Notes under the pieces: generated by a model
Told to the model about the DNA's origin: nothing
Databases searched by the model: none
What the model saw: the letters and a program-made list of their open reading frames with translations, nothing else
Translations under genes and position numbers: made by a program
Assembly: GCF_003063415.1 (NCBI RefSeq)
Contig: NZ_NESK01000005.1
Coordinates: forward strand, 1 to 64,000
DNA: 64,000 bases
Source of the DNA: Limnohabitans sp. 2KL-17
GTDB taxonomy: Bacteria > Pseudomonadota > Gammaproteobacteria > Burkholderiales > Burkholderiaceae_C
Direction of reading: 5' to 3'
Part shown: positions 61,990-64,000 of the stretch, piece by piece
How the letters are laid out: each line of letters starts with the position of its first letter
Position numbering within the stretch: position 1 is the stretch's first letter

Positions 61990-62453
61990 TCGCGGTGGTA
62001 GGGATGGTTGGCGTTGATCGACCAGGCACGGTAGAGTTGCTCAATCAAGAGCACCCGGGCCATGGCATGGGGCAAGGTCAGGTCAGAAAGGCGGATACGC
62101 TCGTGCGCGGCCTGCCTGAATTCGGGCGCCAAGCCGTCGGGACCACCGATCACCAGGGCCACATCGTCTCCCCCCAGTTGCCATCCGGTCAGGCGAGCTG
62201 CAAGGGCTTGGGTGGTCAGGTGGGTGCCACGCTCGTCGAGCACCACGATGCGGGTGCCACGCGGAATCGCAGCTTCAATCCGAAGACGTTCGGCGGCGTA
62301 AAGACTGGTCAGGGTTTTAGAGCCCCGAGGCTCGGTTTTCACAGCCTTGAGCTCCACCTTGAGCTCAGGGGGAAAACGTTTGGCATAGTCATCCCAGGCG
62401 GTTTGTGCCCAATCGGGGACACGCAGGCCGACCGCAACGATCAGCAGCTTCAT
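61986..62453 (-). CDS. rlmH: 23S rRNA (pseudouridine1915-N3) methyltransferase RlmH
   Basis: RlmH methylates pseudouridine 1915 in helix 69 of 23S rRNA in assembled 70S ribosomes. The 155-residue SPOUT protein (E. coli 155) has [24 protein letters not shown], the SAM-binding loop [12 protein letters not shown] (about residue 102) and the C-terminal knot [20 protein letters not shown] and NHPYHRE. It lies six bases after rsfS. Confidence 0.96.
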   Translation of the reverse strand: MKLLIVAVGLRVPDWAQTAWDDYAKRFPPELKVELKAVKTEPRGSKTLTSLYAAERLRIEAAIPRGTRIVVLDERGTHLTTQALAARLTGWQLGGDDVALVIGGPDGLAPEFRQAAHERIRLSDLTLPHAMARVLLIEQLYRAWSINANHPYHRE

Positions 62454-62459
62454 GAAAAA

Positions 62460-63196
62460 TCAATCGGCTTTGCGGCGAGTAGCAGCTTGCACGGCCTTGC
62501 GAGCAGGCGCTTTTTTGGCAGCGGCTTTCGCTACGGGTTTGGTAGCCGGTTTGGCGCTGGGTTTGCCCACGGTTTTAACGGTGGGTTTGCTGGTGGCGCG
62601 TGTCGGCTTGGCTGCTGGCTTGACGGTTTTCTTGGCAGGGGCCTTGCCCGCTGTTTTAGCCGGCGCCTTGACAGCCGGCTTGACCGATTTGGCGGGCGCC
62701 TTCAGTGCTGGTTTGGCTTTGGCGGCAGGAGATGCTGCTGTCTTTTTCGCCGCGGGGGTTTTCACGGTCGCTTTCTTGGCCACCGAATTGCGAATGTGTC
62801 CCTTGACTTCGGCAGTCGCAGCCGGTTTGGGCGCACCGAATTTCAAGCGCACAGGGGTACCGCCCCAAATTTCTTCGAGGTTGTAGTAGCTGCGAATGGT
62901 CGGCTGCATGATGTGCACCACGGCCTGGCCGCAGTCCACGATGATCCATTCACCATTGCCTTCGCCCTCCATACGGGGCTTGCCAAAACCAGCATTGCGG
63001 ACTTTGTCGCGCACGCTGGCAGCCAAGGCTTTGGTCTGGCGGTTCGATGTGCCGGATGCAATGATGACCCGCTCAAACAGCGAAGACAGGTGCTCGGTGT
63101 CAAACACCTGAATCTCTTGGGCCTTGACGTCCTCCAGTGCGTCCACGATGGCTCGCTGGAGTTTTTGAATGTCTTTTTTGGCAGCGGTTTCGGTCA

Positions 63197-63200
<4 letters not shown>
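62460..63200 (-). CDS. rsfS: Ribosomal silencing factor RsfS with histone-like tail
   Basis: RsfS binds L14 on the large subunit and blocks subunit joining when nutrients are low. Residues about 8-120 form the normal domain (LQRAIVDALEDVKAQEIQVFD; SSLFERVIIASGTSNRQTKALA; GEWIIVDCGQAVVHIM; YYNLEEIWGG). Residues about 121-246 are an extra tail of Lys-Pro-Ala repeats (KAPAK, KPAVK, KKTVKPAAK) like the C-terminus of histone H1-type proteins. Most RsfS proteins are 105-160 residues. The start ATG 63200 (or 63197) overlaps the nadD stop. The tail is unlikely to be an assembly error because the frame is clean and coding. Confidence 0.92.

Positions 63201-64000
<800 letters not shown>

Overview
The window looks like a chromosomal segment of a betaproteobacterium of the order Burkholderiales, most likely Comamonadaceae (Limnohabitans/Rhodoferax-like). 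This is inferred from the EarP/EF-P pair with arginine at EF-P position 32, a HemP/HmuP-type regulator after exbD, an R. eutropha-style phasin, and the order nadD-rsfS-rlmH-maf-rng. No sequence search was possible, so genus is a guess.

Layout. 1-2.76 kb: the end of an integrated mobile element (RepA-like ATPase, DUF5681 phage-type protein, two small overlapping ORFs, an exported protein), abutting the 3' end of tRNA-His. 2.8-5.3 kb: tRNA-His, ppiD, tRNA-Val and an HU gene. 5.5-10.2 kb: tartrate/D-malate dehydrogenase, a DMT permease, pgsA and uvrC. 10.2-13 kb: earP, a split YeeE/YedE transporter pair and efp. 13-20 kb: a LOG-family gene, an MFS gene with a C-terminal frameshift, rmuC, a 2-hydroxyacid reductase, nhaD and pncB. 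20-25.7 kb: a branched-chain amino acid type ABC transporter with a fused LivH-LivM permease, preceded by a tightly coupled deacetylase-thioesterase-nitroreductase operon. 25.8-27.5 kb: phasin and a patatin lipoprotein.

27.5-35.1 kb is an iron-acquisition island: a Fur box, an FbpA-type ferric-binding protein, a siderophore receptor, a PiuC-type dioxygenase, an FMN alpha-hydroxyacid oxidase, TonB-ExbB-ExbD and HemP. 35-37.5 kb: ahpF and ahpC (peroxide defence). 37.6-48.9 kb: metabolic and envelope genes (DUF423, DUF3149, cyclopropane synthase, short-chain dehydrogenase, gamma-glutamyltransferase lipoprotein, TctC-type binding protein, acs, UPF0114, class I fumarase, murI). 48.9-53.4 kb: a UMF1-type MFS protein, an unknown protein, tRNA-Leu, MAPEG, an overlooked 56-residue basic gene, an unknown gene pair whose second member resembles HTTM proteins, and tRNA-Lys. 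53.4-58 kb: tcdA coupled to a full-length YeeE, then cpoB, pal and tolB. 58-64 kb: msbA, convergent rng, then maf, rlmH, rsfS, nadD and the cut 3' end of hemF.

Most genes are ordinary core genes packed with 4-base start/stop overlaps. No CRISPR array, rRNA or complete insertion sequence was seen, and no gene-free stretch exceeds about 260 bases. The most interesting loci are the unknown small-membrane-protein/HTTM-like pair, the oxidase inside the iron island, the split YeeE pair between earP and efp, the histone-like tail on RsfS, and the element at tRNA-His.
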